Source of the DNA: Mucor racemosus | Taxonomy: Eukaryota > Mucoromycota > Mucoromycetes > Mucorales > Mucoraceae | DNA length: 64,000 nucleotides | Direction: 5' to 3' | Assembly (NCBI GenBank): GCA_027405735.1 | Contig: JAPEHQ010000009.1 | Location: 992,001 to 1,056,000, forward strand | Shown here: one piece after another, positions 1-9,293 of the stretch | Layout: each line of letters opens with the position of its first letter | How positions within the stretch are numbered: position 1 is the first letter of the stretch | The notes under the pieces: generated by a model | What the model was told of the DNA's origin: nothing | The model's database searches: none | The model's input: only the letters and a program-made list of their open reading frames with translations | Translations under genes and position numbers: made by a program

Positions 1-805
1 TTGGAGTATTTAATGGCTCATTAGTAGGATTGCACAAATCAGCAACAGATAACCTTCTTGTTCTTTTCAATGGAGGTGTGTGGATTACAACATCTTCATC
101 CTCTTCATCGGAAGAAGATGAAGAAGATGAGAATATTTGTCTTTTAGGTGAGGATGAAGATAAAGAAATTGGAGAGATAAGACCAGAAGAATGTGATTGA
201 CGTTGATGAGTTTGTATGTATAATTCATTATCACAATAGTTCTTTGCAAGATTACTTGTTTTTTGTTGTTGTTGCTGTTGGTGTTGCTCACAAGTAGCAG
301 TAGAAGAAGAAGAAGACGAAGAAGAAGCAGTAGATGTATTTGTGCTTTTTCCAAGGGGAGATTGTTTGGTCTGTGCTCTTGTATTCGCACGATTATTATC
401 GCCTGGACCATCTTTATGGTGACGATCCTTGGGATGAGAATTTATAATGCTATAATGGTTATTGTTTCTGTGCGTTTGAGTGTGTTGCATCATATTGTCA
501 AATCTACTAAATGCTTTTTTACATTCAGGAACAATGCATACAAAGGGCTTCTAAAAATGTGTATCAGATCAAATTGTGTTAGTTTTTTAATGTTAAAGAA
601 ATAAATTCCAATGTATAATTACTTCTCCAGTATGTTTTCTGATTAAAAAAGGCATGTTAGATACTGATAGTATGCATGAAAAACTCATGTTTTACCTTGC
701 ATGGCGTGCGAGATGTTCACTTCGAGTAAATATCATATTGCAATCACCATAACCTTGGCATTGGAAAAGCTTAGGTCTTGAATTTCTTGCACGTTTTTGA
801 TGCAT
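1..805 (-). CDS. C2H2 zinc-finger transcription factor (C-terminus cut by window edge)
   Basis: Two adjacent C2H2 fingers near the N-terminus identify a DNA-binding nuclear factor. Exons read 805..696, 638..623 and 550..<1. Finger 1 ([18 protein letters not shown]) starts about ten residues after the ATG at 805. The linker reads HARKHTGEKPFVC across three exons, and finger 2 contains [18 protein letters not shown]. The middle exon is only 16 nt but restores the TGEKP linker exactly, so the splice model is well supported. Downstream the protein is disordered: Ser runs, a Gln run (QHQQQQQQK), an acidic stretch ([10 protein letters not shown]), then [10 protein letters not shown], a possible basic nuclear-localisation signal. 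It is still open at base 1. Fingers with an [13 protein letters not shown] helix occur in fungal stress or nutrient regulators; the exact orthologue is not clear. Confidence 0.85.
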
Positions 806-836
806 TTTATATAGGATTAGAGAAAGAAATGAGATT

Positions 837-837
<1 letters not shown>

Positions 838-869
<32 letters not shown>

Positions 870-904
870 AGAGAGAGAAAAAGATAGATAAAAAAAAAAA
901 AAAA
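838..904. repeat. GAAA microsatellite and A-tract
   Basis: About ten GAAA units run into GAGA and then an A14 run, just upstream of the zinc-finger gene start at 805. Simple-sequence DNA in a 5' leader or core promoter; A/G tracts in fungal promoters can exclude nucleosomes. That role is inferred only. Confidence 0.8.
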
Positions 905-1096
905 GGTCTAATTATATACAATAAACAACGCCATTTTTTCAAATGAGAAAAAGCTCCTTTTTTATTGAGATATTAGATTATTAGAGCCAGAGGGCGTGGG
1001 TGTATTTAAAGGAGAAAAATTGTCCAGGCACAAGCTATTTTCCTGTTATTAAACGCAGTAAGTAGATTTCGTCATAATGGCGCAGACAATCACTGT

Positions 1097-2056
1097 TTAT
1101 TCCATATCATCCATCAAAAAATCATCCTGGTAGCGCCTGTATAAAAAATTAGTAAAGTTGAGCATCAAAAAAATGCAGCTATAAAATATCTGACTTTTCC
1201 TCTTTACCTTGATTTTTCTCCATTTTCATCATCATCATCGTCGTCGTCGTTAATACCTTCTTCCTCAGCAATAGGTGCATTCATACTCTCACTTTTACAT
1301 GAAAAAAATATCATTCGTTTTAATTTTCGATTGAAAAAGAAATAATTCATGGACCATCTAAGAGGGGGGAGGAGTTCTTTTTTTATCAGTATATTTGAAA
1401 TTCAGTGTAATTCCAGTGTATTACTTACAAATAACCTTCTTCTTCATTCATAGGGTCATCGTCCACATCAGGATTATAAGTATAAACATCGCAATCATTC
1501 AATTGAACAATCTCGTCTAAAACATCCCATAACCTTTTACAATTTATAAATACAGTGTACGATTTGCACAATAATCAAAAATCTCTCACCTGTATCGGTT
1601 TACTATCACATCATTTCCCAAATTAAATAAAGTCGTATTAACAGAATTCATTACCATCTCCACAGATGGTAACTTCAAAAATTGATCAGGTCTCACATCT
1701 TCAAAATCATGTTCAGGGAATGCAGCATTTAATGTAGCCAATAGATAAAAGAATGTTTTACGAGGAGCAGCTTCCGTTAATCTACCGAAAGGTGAAATCA
1801 CTTGTAATTCATCTGGTGAAATAGAGCCAGGTGCTAATAAATCTGCATTGTATCTATTTTCAAGCGTTTTAAATAGTTTTTTATCTGTTCCAGCGGATTT
1901 ACCTTTTTATACAACTTAGTAATAATTCATATTTATTCAACTATTTTACAACTTACAGGAGTATGCTTCTACTCTTCCCGTCAGAATACATTCAGATGTT
2001 TCCCATAAAAATTCTGTATTTATTAAATCGAGAGAATCAACTTCGAGAAATTTCAT
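1097..2056 (-). CDS. MAF1: Maf1, repressor of RNA polymerase III
   Basis: Maf1 represses RNA polymerase III transcription (tRNA, 5S) when nutrients are short, moving to the nucleus on dephosphorylation. Five exons, 2056..1957, 1902..1590, 1533..1429, 1357..1208 and 1136..1097, give 235 aa, a usual fungal length. Family landmarks in order are MKFLEVDSLDLINTEF at the N-terminus, TGRVEAYSCKSAGTDKKLFK (box A region), PFGRLTEAAPRKTFFYL and LNAAFPEHDFEDVRP in the middle (box B), then LNDCDVYTYNPDVDDDP and LWSMNYFFFNRKLKRM (box C). The tail is an Asp run (about residues 203-218) and FLMDDME, the usual acidic C-terminus. Every junction keeps the conserved frame. The region upstream of 2056 is shared with the divergent F-box gene. 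Confidence 0.95.
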
Positions 2057-2401
2057 ATTTTAAAGTTGTTGTTGTTGTTGTTTGTTGCTATGGTAACAAA
2101 GATATATGAAAAAAGAAAGGGAGAAAAAAAGAGAGAATATAGGCCCAACCTCTTTTCCCTTTAGGATGGTGCATGCTTATGATATCATTGGTCCAATCAA
2201 TTACTTTAGTGTCACTTGACTAAGGATTTAATTTGCCGTTGCATTATCATGGATAGCTTATAGTAGCTCAAAACTGATGGTTTCTTGATTTTTTCAAGGG
2301 AGAAACATTCCTGGGATGTTTAATTTGACATGAAAAATAAATATTTACGTTGGATATTTAGCATCTTTTTCCATCTTTTTTTATTTTTTTATTTTATTAT
2401 T
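2057..2401. promoter_or_regulatory. Divergent intergenic region between MAF1 and the F-box gene
   Basis: This 345-bp gap must hold the promoters of both flanking genes. A TTG/CAA repeat lies at 2064-2087, in the MAF1 leader, and a T-rich tract ends at the F-box start. I see no clear TATA box. Confidence 0.4.
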
Positions 2402-3576
2402 ATGCTTCATTGCCTTCCATACGAAATTATATTACTCATCCTGGTGAGATTGAATAATAGAAAAGATCTATTTTCCATTTTAAGTTCATGTCATTCATTG
2501 TATGGTCTAATTCACGATGATTCATTCTGGCGTGATTTGGTAAAAAGGAAATATAGCATTAAATACAATATCACAGATCAATCTTGGTGGCAATTACACA
2601 TGTCTGGCGATGCAAATCAAATGTGTTGTCATTTACAGAACTATGATTTGAAAACATTAGAATCTAAAAGAGATTTATTATGGAATTCAATTCAAGGTTT
2701 GAATGAATTTTGTTGTAAAAGTATACAATTTGATCAATATGGATTGTGCATGGAGCCTCAATGTGATTTTATTGGCTGTGGAGATGTCTTTTTTGAAAAA
2801 GATGAATCATATCCTGGTCATTTACGAGCTCATCATCATCAAACACATCATAACATAATATTAAAGTTATCACCGTTAAATTATATGGAATTATGGTGCT
2901 ATAACTGCAATAGTCCAGTTAGTATTTATATGCAATATTTAATACCTAATTCATTTATGCAATACACTTTAGATAGGACATTTGAGTTTTCCGCATATTG
3001 AAAAACCAATATCCGAGAAATACATGTGCCGCAAAATATTACAATTTATGACAGCTCTACCAGACGACAATTCTACTACAAGGCTTAATGTAATTGAGAG
3101 AAGAAGATGGATCGAGCAAAGATTATCTATATCTCAGCATAATCATGATTTCACCTATTTAGTTGAAAAGAAGTGGTTTACAAAATGGATAGGTTTCTTG
3201 ATAGGTTTGTTGAAACGTTTTAATTTATGCACAATAGTACTCACATAAATATAAAGGTAAATCAAATGAATTGCCCGGTCCATTAGATAACTCCATTTTG
3301 TTTTTTCCTCACGATAAACAAAGGCTAAGACATGATTTAATCATTGGATGTGATTATGAACTGGTTGGTAGAAGTATTCGTGCTTATATTGAAAGAATAT
3401 ATGGTTTAGAAAATGAGTCAAATATAGTGTCAGGAAGTAAGAAAAAATAAGAATTTTATTTATTAGTATTTTGACATGAAATAATAGATGACTATATGGG
3501 CCAACCATTATACCGTGGTATATCGCAATCTGCCCTTCTTCACAGAAATTATCATCAACGTCGACATCAAGAATGA
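2402..3576 (+). CDS. F-box protein with ZnF-UBP and DUSP domains
   Basis: Unusual three-domain protein. Exons read about 2402..2917, 2973..3192 (or 3204), 3257..3436 and 3488..3576. An F-box opens it (MLHCLPYEIILLILVRL ... SFWRDLVKRKY, residues 1-50). A zinc-finger UBP-like unit follows at about 115-200: CMEPQCDFIGCG, HLRAHHHQTHHN and LWCYNCNSP are its Cys/His ligands. A DUSP domain closes it: YLVEKKWFTKW, PGPLDNSILFF, LIIGCDYELV and YGLEN. ZnF-UBP plus DUSP is the USP20/33-type accessory set, but no peptidase domain is present; an F-box would instead link it to an SCF ligase. An in-frame ATG at 2330 would add 24 hydrophobic residues from T-rich leader, so 2402 is preferred. The choice of donor for the second intron is uncertain. 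The 3' end overlaps the convergent gene by 10 nt. Confidence 0.75.
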
Positions 3577-5201
3577 TTCTTAATTATAATCTTTACAACT
3601 TGCATTTTGTCTTGATCAAATAAATAGTTATTTCTCTTTTGCTTCTTAAATCTACGTTCTTGTCGTTCTTGTCTTTGTTGCTCTTTTTCTGCTTCAAGTT
3701 GTCTTTGTTGCTTTTTTTCTGCTTCAAGTTGTCTTTGTTGTTGTTTATATTCTTCTTTTTCAAGTTTTTGTTGTTTTTGATGCTCTTCTTTACGTTGTTG
3801 TAGTTGTTTCTGTCGTTCTTTTTCCTCTTCCTCTTTTTCCTCACGTTGTTGTTGTTGTTTATTAATATTAATATATGGAATAGGCTTTCTTTTCAAGATT
3901 TTTATAACTGGTCGCAATGGTTGTTGACCTTGCAAAATTTGAACTACTGGATGTGGAATTTCCTCATCATCAATTATATTTTTGGCAGTTCTTGTTTCAT
4001 GCTGTTTAGTGCGATAAGGAATTGGCTTTCTCTTTATGATTTTGATTACAGGTCGAAGCGAAATGCGAACCTTTTCAGGCTTTTTAACATCAAAAGCTGG
4101 TGTTTTCTCGATATTGACTTTCACTGTATGAAGTCGTTTCAATAATTCACGTTCAGGAGTAACTTCTTTGAGCTCAATTTGTTCGTTTTTCTGAACAAGT
4201 GGTTTCTTTTTTTTATCAGCTAATTTTTCTTTCGATACAGCAAGTTCTGCGACATTGGAATCAAATACTGATGGAGACGCTGATTTTTGTTTTTCCTTCT
4301 TAATTACTTTAGACGAAGAAGAAGAAGAAGAAGACGACGACGCTGGCAAAGCAGATGATGATCTAGAAGGGGCTTTGCCTTTCAATTTAGGTTTGAATTG
4401 AGATACTAATTTTGCTTGATTCGGTAATAACATATGCTGCATTAATTCCTTACGGATAGCATCCTCATCAACCTTGGGATCATATTTACTGATAGGTTTA
4501 TGCTTAATAGTTAGAGTAGAATACTTGTTAGAAGGCGTATACTTGGATGTAGATTTAGATTTAGATGTTGATGTAGATGCAGACTTGGAATTAGATGTTG
4601 ACCTGGAATTAGATGTTGACTTGGAATGCGGTGTAGACTTTGAAGAATCGGGAGTAGGGTAATCCAAATTAATAGGCGAATCTAATGAATTACCAGAATC
4701 TTCCTTCCTTACTGCTGTTGTTGGATCTGTAACCATGAATCCTATTCACAAAGTAATCAGTATGTTTCAATGCATTGTTATATCTCTTTTATTACCTCTT
4801 GATTTCTTTCCTTCTACGACTTGAACTCTTTCTCGATACATTGCTTCTTGATTCACTTTTTCTCTAATGTAAGACCCGAATTTTTTTTCAAAAGAAGGCG
4901 CTTCATAAACATTTCCAACGCCAATCAAAGGCTCCTTGCATAGCTTTGCTTGACGAGGCCACAGATTGATGGTTAAATCCATCAATTTCTTTATGTCTTC
5001 ATCACTATTCATTTCTTCCAACCATTCCGGACCATGCTGAGGATGTTGGTCCAAATTGGTGAGAAAGTCGGTAAAAGTACTATTACGAGCTCTAAATTTG
5101 ATATATCTCAATAATCTAGATTTCACAATTGGAAAAGCTGTATCCTGATAATGAGCTGAGTGAAATTTTTCGTACGCTTTGCATTCTACGGAAATAGACA
5201 T
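3567..5201 (-). CDS. Lys/Gln-rich coiled-coil protein of unknown function
   Basis: Exons 5201..4796 and 4741..3567, joined across a 54-nt intron (SRG|F), give 526 aa. Residues 1-135 look folded (FTDFLTNLDQHPQHGPEWL and LTINLWPRQAKLCKEPL); I do not recognise the domain. Then come a Ser/Lys/Thr low-complexity stretch (about 168-203), a Ser run near 270, and two copies of LRPVIKI(I/L)KRKPIPY at about 364-378 and 411-425. A Gln/Glu/Lys stretch from about 431 to 510 is probably a long coiled coil, followed by QVVKIIIKNHS. An upstream in-frame ATG at 5324 exists, but 5201 follows an A/T-rich leader. The composition suits a nuclear scaffold or chromatin-associated protein; this is inference only. 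Confidence 0.7.
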
Positions 5202-5439
5202 GATGTTTGTTGTTAAAAAAATCACAAAAGGTATGCAATTCACGAGAATCCCACACCTCCCCTTCTTGTAATTGTGTGGTTTGTGTTCCATAGAAAATTT
5301 CAAACCACATCGTGACTCGTTCAAAGGCTATCTTTACCCCTTTGGAAGCAATTCAGAGTATATGACAGATGTTTGATCATTGAATGGCAGGTGATTTCAT
5401 TGATTTCTGTTGCTGAAATACGTTTTAATTCAATTTCTA

Positions 5440-5737
5440 TTAAAAATATCGAGTCATCATATCGTTTCTTAACCTTCCTGGACTAAAAACCGACATTTTG
5501 CACCGTTTTCTTTGTTTGGTTATCTAATTATGGTGAAATTTACTGCTTTTTTTTTTTAATATTACAAACAGGGACCGACTTTTCATCCCTGATCTACTTT
5601 TTTTTTATTAAATAACACCAAGAAAAAATTAAATGAGATGTTTAACTTTAATCCAAAAACGAGTATCCGAAAATATCCTATTTTTTTGCAGTTGGTATTA
5701 ATTTTTCAGTGTTAATGTTTCAGATTTTTACAGGTAC
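5440..5737. repeat. Fragment of dispersed repeat family G
   Basis: The segment aligns by eye with about 34900-35110 and 52440-52650, sharing landmarks such as CAAAAACGAGTATCCGAAA and TTCAGATTTTTACAGGTA. It stops abruptly where the LTR at 5738 begins. No coding capacity was seen. Confidence 0.6.
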
Positions 5738-6269
5738 TGTCGTATATTTTAAGGTTTGATAAATAATACTTCAAAAATAATACAATTAAAAGGGAATGAG
5801 TAATGAATCAGTTTTTCAGTTGTATAATAAAAACAAGATATCGTTTATTTTTTAGATATAAAAGTATGGCCTTTTATAATGATTTGACATTGAGATTTTA
5901 AGATGTAATTTAAGACACTATTGAACCATTAGATATGTTTGATAATAATCTATGGATTGAAATGGATCAATCATAATTAAACCGTGCTTGCAGAGCTTGT
6001 AAGTTGTCTTGTTACAATGCTGCGTTAAATGTGCTTGGACGTTGATTTGATAGCTACTACTTGATTGATTAACCGCGGGGATGAAATAATATGGTGTCAT
6101 AATTGAGGTCCAAGCGTTTTTGGTAATTACTGGATTAAACTTAGTACGCTAGGGGTTTCTTATATCCGATATCAAGAATTTGCACTTCAATACATGTTGT
6201 AGTCAATAGATTGTAAGGTGTATTGATACTGTAGAAGGTGATAACATACGGTACTTGGTGGCATATACA
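5738..6269 (-). mobile_element. Solo LTR-like repeat, family B
   Basis: Homologous to 15766-16300 and 39195-39723. Read on the minus strand it starts TGTATATGCCACC and ends ATACGACA, the TG..CA ends of an LTR. It contains a TATA-like box and an AATAAACGATATC motif (near 5840) also found in the other LTR families here. No internal retrotransposon region is joined to it, and no matching 5-bp target duplication is visible, so later rearrangement is likely. The hAT element is inserted at its first bases. Confidence 0.6.
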
Positions 6270-6270
6270 G
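6263..6270. repeat. hAT target-site duplication, left copy
   Basis: ATATACAG here is repeated exactly at 12640-12647 at the other side of the element. Eight bp is the diagnostic length for hAT insertions. Confidence 0.9.
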
Positions 6271-6282
6271 TAGTATTGGAGT

Positions 6283-6560
6283 CGAGCCTTTCGAGTCGAG
6301 TCGAGTCGAGTTTTACTCGAGCCTGCGAGCCAACTCGAGATTGCATAAACAAAGCTCGCGAGCCTCGAGTCGAGTCGAGCTACTAATCGAGCTGTTCGAG
6401 CTGTCGAGTTTTCCTCGAGCTGTCGAGTTTTTCTCGAGTTGTCGAGTTTTCTCGAGCTGTCGAGTTTTTTCGAGTCATCGAGTTTCCTTCGAGTTGTCGA
6501 GTTTTTCTCGAGTTCTCGAGTTTTTCTCGAGTTCTCGAGTTTTCTTCGAGCTTTCGAGTT
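6283..6560. repeat. Left subterminal CTCGAG-rich array of the hAT element
   Basis: About a dozen and a half imperfect units of roughly 16 bp (TTCTCGAGTTGTCGAGTT-like) follow (GAGTC)n at the tip. A matching array lies inverted at 12345-12600. Such subterminal repeats are normally transposase-binding sites in hAT elements. Apparent Ser/Phe/Arg-rich reading frames here are artefacts of the repeat. Confidence 0.85.
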
Positions 6561-8790
6561 TTTATTTATTTACACGCATATAATGAATCAAATTATCACT
6601 ATAATAATTCATAGCACTAATCCTCATTCCAAATGTTCCTATAATCAATACTGCAAGGAAATCATTCCATTATTCCTTGTAGAATTATCTGTCTTTCTTC
6701 CCCTTTATATCCTTATTTATATCCTTAATAAATATCTAATTTATAAATAAGAACACCAACCTTCCTTCAACCAATGTTCATCAATATCTCTAATATTAAA
6801 AATCACATTATTTTGACCATAATATTTGACCAAGAGCACACTTCATTATAATGCAGATAAGCTGGTTTGAATCATCATAAGGAGCTTTTATACAAAAGTT
6901 ATTTATTGAGACTTTATATAGTTAAAATTAATGTAAAAAGTATTGTTTACTAAGATGTATTGAATGTAGATTGATATAGCTTGTAATGAGCACAATTATC
7001 TTTTGGCCAACACTTACTATTTTTAAATGTAGATAATATAGGAATAGATGTATTTTATAATAATTGGAAGTTGCCCTACTGTATGATTTACTGAAGAGAT
7101 ACAGTATAATAAAGTGATAAAAAATGAGAGCAGATATCTTCACTCATCAAGTTCAATATCTGTTTTGACATTTGCATATTTCTATGAGCTGTGCAATTGA
7201 AATTGAAACTAATTCATGCATTGCTGAAACAGCATGTAATGTGAATTATCGCATAGCTATTGGAATTATGTGATAAGATCTAATGGAAAGGGATCCATTA
7301 AATGTGACAATAATAATGAATGCTTATGGAAATAAAATGTTGTTTCGATGGTAATACTGTATTGTTATAAGTTATGTTTCATTGTTAGTTCCTGGATTAC
7401 AGGAATCAGTTACTAAACAATAGAATTTACTAGACTTGTCTGTATTTAGAATATTGTAATTCTGATAGATCCAGAAGCATTTGTTCCATGCAACGTGAGG
7501 CACATGCCAGGTGTCAAAAATACACAAATAGGATAGTTCATAGTATATTCGCGACAAATAATGAAAGAGTTTTTTAATGCGATCAATGCAACAACAATCA
7601 ACAACAGACGATCGAATAATTGTTACTATGGAAGTTTATTATTTGTTTCAGTTCAAATGTTAATTCCATACTAAATTTATGGAGATTATGTATAGCCTCA
7701 AGATATTTGTATAAAAAATGGATTTGTTTACGAACAACTTAATAACCTTTTTATTAGTCATTCTGTAAATCACTCAATAATTTTAGTTTTACATTTGGCA
7801 TTTCTGGCAAATCTATTGGCTACCAACAATAACCAATATCGATCAACAAATATATAATTTCTGTTCATTCAAAGTACTCAATTTACCCAAGTATCATAAT
7901 AATAAAGTCAAGGTAACTGTAAATTATGCTTATTTCATGTCGAAAATGAAGAGCATGTTAGATGCATCCTACTAATTGGTCTCTATTCTACATTTTCGCG
8001 GTATTAATTATTAATGCACAGGTTACTGGGTAAAATAATTTCATATGCGGTACGTATGTGAAGTGAACTAAGCTAGATTCCCATCATAAAATACCTAAAT
8101 TAAATGTCATCTCATTGAAACCATGCTATCAAAGATAAGACTGTATAATAAATAGACAATTACATGAAGATAGCAAGGGTATAATACTCGAATAAGAGAT
8201 GTTAAAATACTAAAGTAATATAGGATATCCCAAATAAAGAATACAAAAAGTACATGCTTATCGAGTAGAACAAGTAAGAGCTGTTCTGAAAGCATGATTG
8301 ACAAACTATATTTAAAACACCGTTCTTGATTCACCAAATCAGCAACCAAACAACCCAACATTTATACTCAAAATTAATGGAATTGTTGGCAATTGCAATA
8401 CAATTGCCAGATAGTAAATAAACACCAAATAATATAAATAGAGACGTAGAATAACCATTTTATTGCACATTATCCATACTTTAATAAAGAATGATTTTAA
8501 CAGTATTCTTTATCGCTTTTTTACATCATTATTTCACTGCAGTATGTACTGTGTACCCTACTTATGCTCCTAAACCTTGTTTATAAGTAGAATAAGAGAA
8601 TGGGCTTATCATATGATTGATGGTTGGAAATGGTTAACTTAATTTCTTTTTGTTTGACATTTAATTAAAACTTCAATTGGTGCTCAAATTTAAGATTATT
8701 ATACTTATTATTTAGTATGCATAATGCATAAATGAATAAATCAAATGCAAATTAAGTTACTGCTGATTATTTTTTTTAATATACAGTAAA
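6561..8790. other. Non-coding 5' part of the hAT element
   Basis: No credible gene was seen on either strand. About 7180-7475 resembles the family D LTR (TGATAAGATCTAATGG and an AATTCTGATAGATC end, as at 61225-61515), but its start is lost. The rest is AT-rich and unassigned. Confidence 0.5.
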
Positions 8791-9181
8791 TGATGTATCA
8801 TCTTTAAACCGGATCATGTCAAATCCAAAAAAGTAAACAGTAACAGATTCGGAACCGGAAGTTACTTAATTGAATATTAACTATACCATGCTCCTAAAAG
8901 CATGGTATAGAAGTATGGCATAGAAGCATGGTATAGAAGCATGGTATAGAGGCATGGTATAGAGGCATGGTACAAAAGCATAACACGCCAGTGCGATATT
9001 CCAACATGATATATCAGCATAACACACTAATATTAAATAACATCTAAACTACCTTATCACATCATTAATTCCCCAAATCAAATAGTATATAAACCCTATT
9101 AATTTCATTCCAATAAACGATATCTCTTTACTTGATTAAATTTCTAGTTTTTATTTAACCTAAACATATTCTGGTAAGTCA
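8791..9181 (+). mobile_element. Solo LTR, family C, just upstream of the hAT transposase
   Basis: It begins TGATGTATCATC and ends CTGGTAAGTCA, i.e. TG..CA. Flanks GTAAA (8786-8790) and ATAAA (9182-9186) are a 5-bp duplication with one transition. Homologous to 40617-40953 (opposite strand) and to the truncated 59073-59356. It has AGTATATAAACCC near 9083, CCAATAAACGATATC near 9112, and about five AGAAGCATGGTAT-type tandem units at 8893-8975. It ends 112 bp before the transposase ATG in the same orientation. Confidence 0.75.
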
Positions 9182-9293
9182 ATAAATAAGAGTGCTGTTC
9201 ATAACATTAGAACTCGACATAGAAGCTAATAAATCACTTTACATTACTTTAATCAAGCATATCTTAAATTAATTCGCTTGAACAAATTTAAAA

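Noticed and set aside
85..604. Leu-rich and Arg/Ser-rich frames overlapping the zinc-finger gene
   Set aside because: Out-of-frame readings of Gln/Ser codon repeats in the real minus-strand exon.
5918..6100. 60-residue frame in LTR family B
   Set aside because: The equivalent frame at 15950-16020 stops after about 30 codons; it is LTR DNA.
6341..6750. Ser/Phe/Arg-rich frames at both hAT ends (also 12336-12744)
   Set aside because: Translations of the CTCGAG tandem array in different frames; no start context and repetition explains them fully.
8888..8990. CATGGTATAGAAG tandem units as a CRISPR-like array
   Set aside because: Short units without spacers, inside a eukaryotic LTR.
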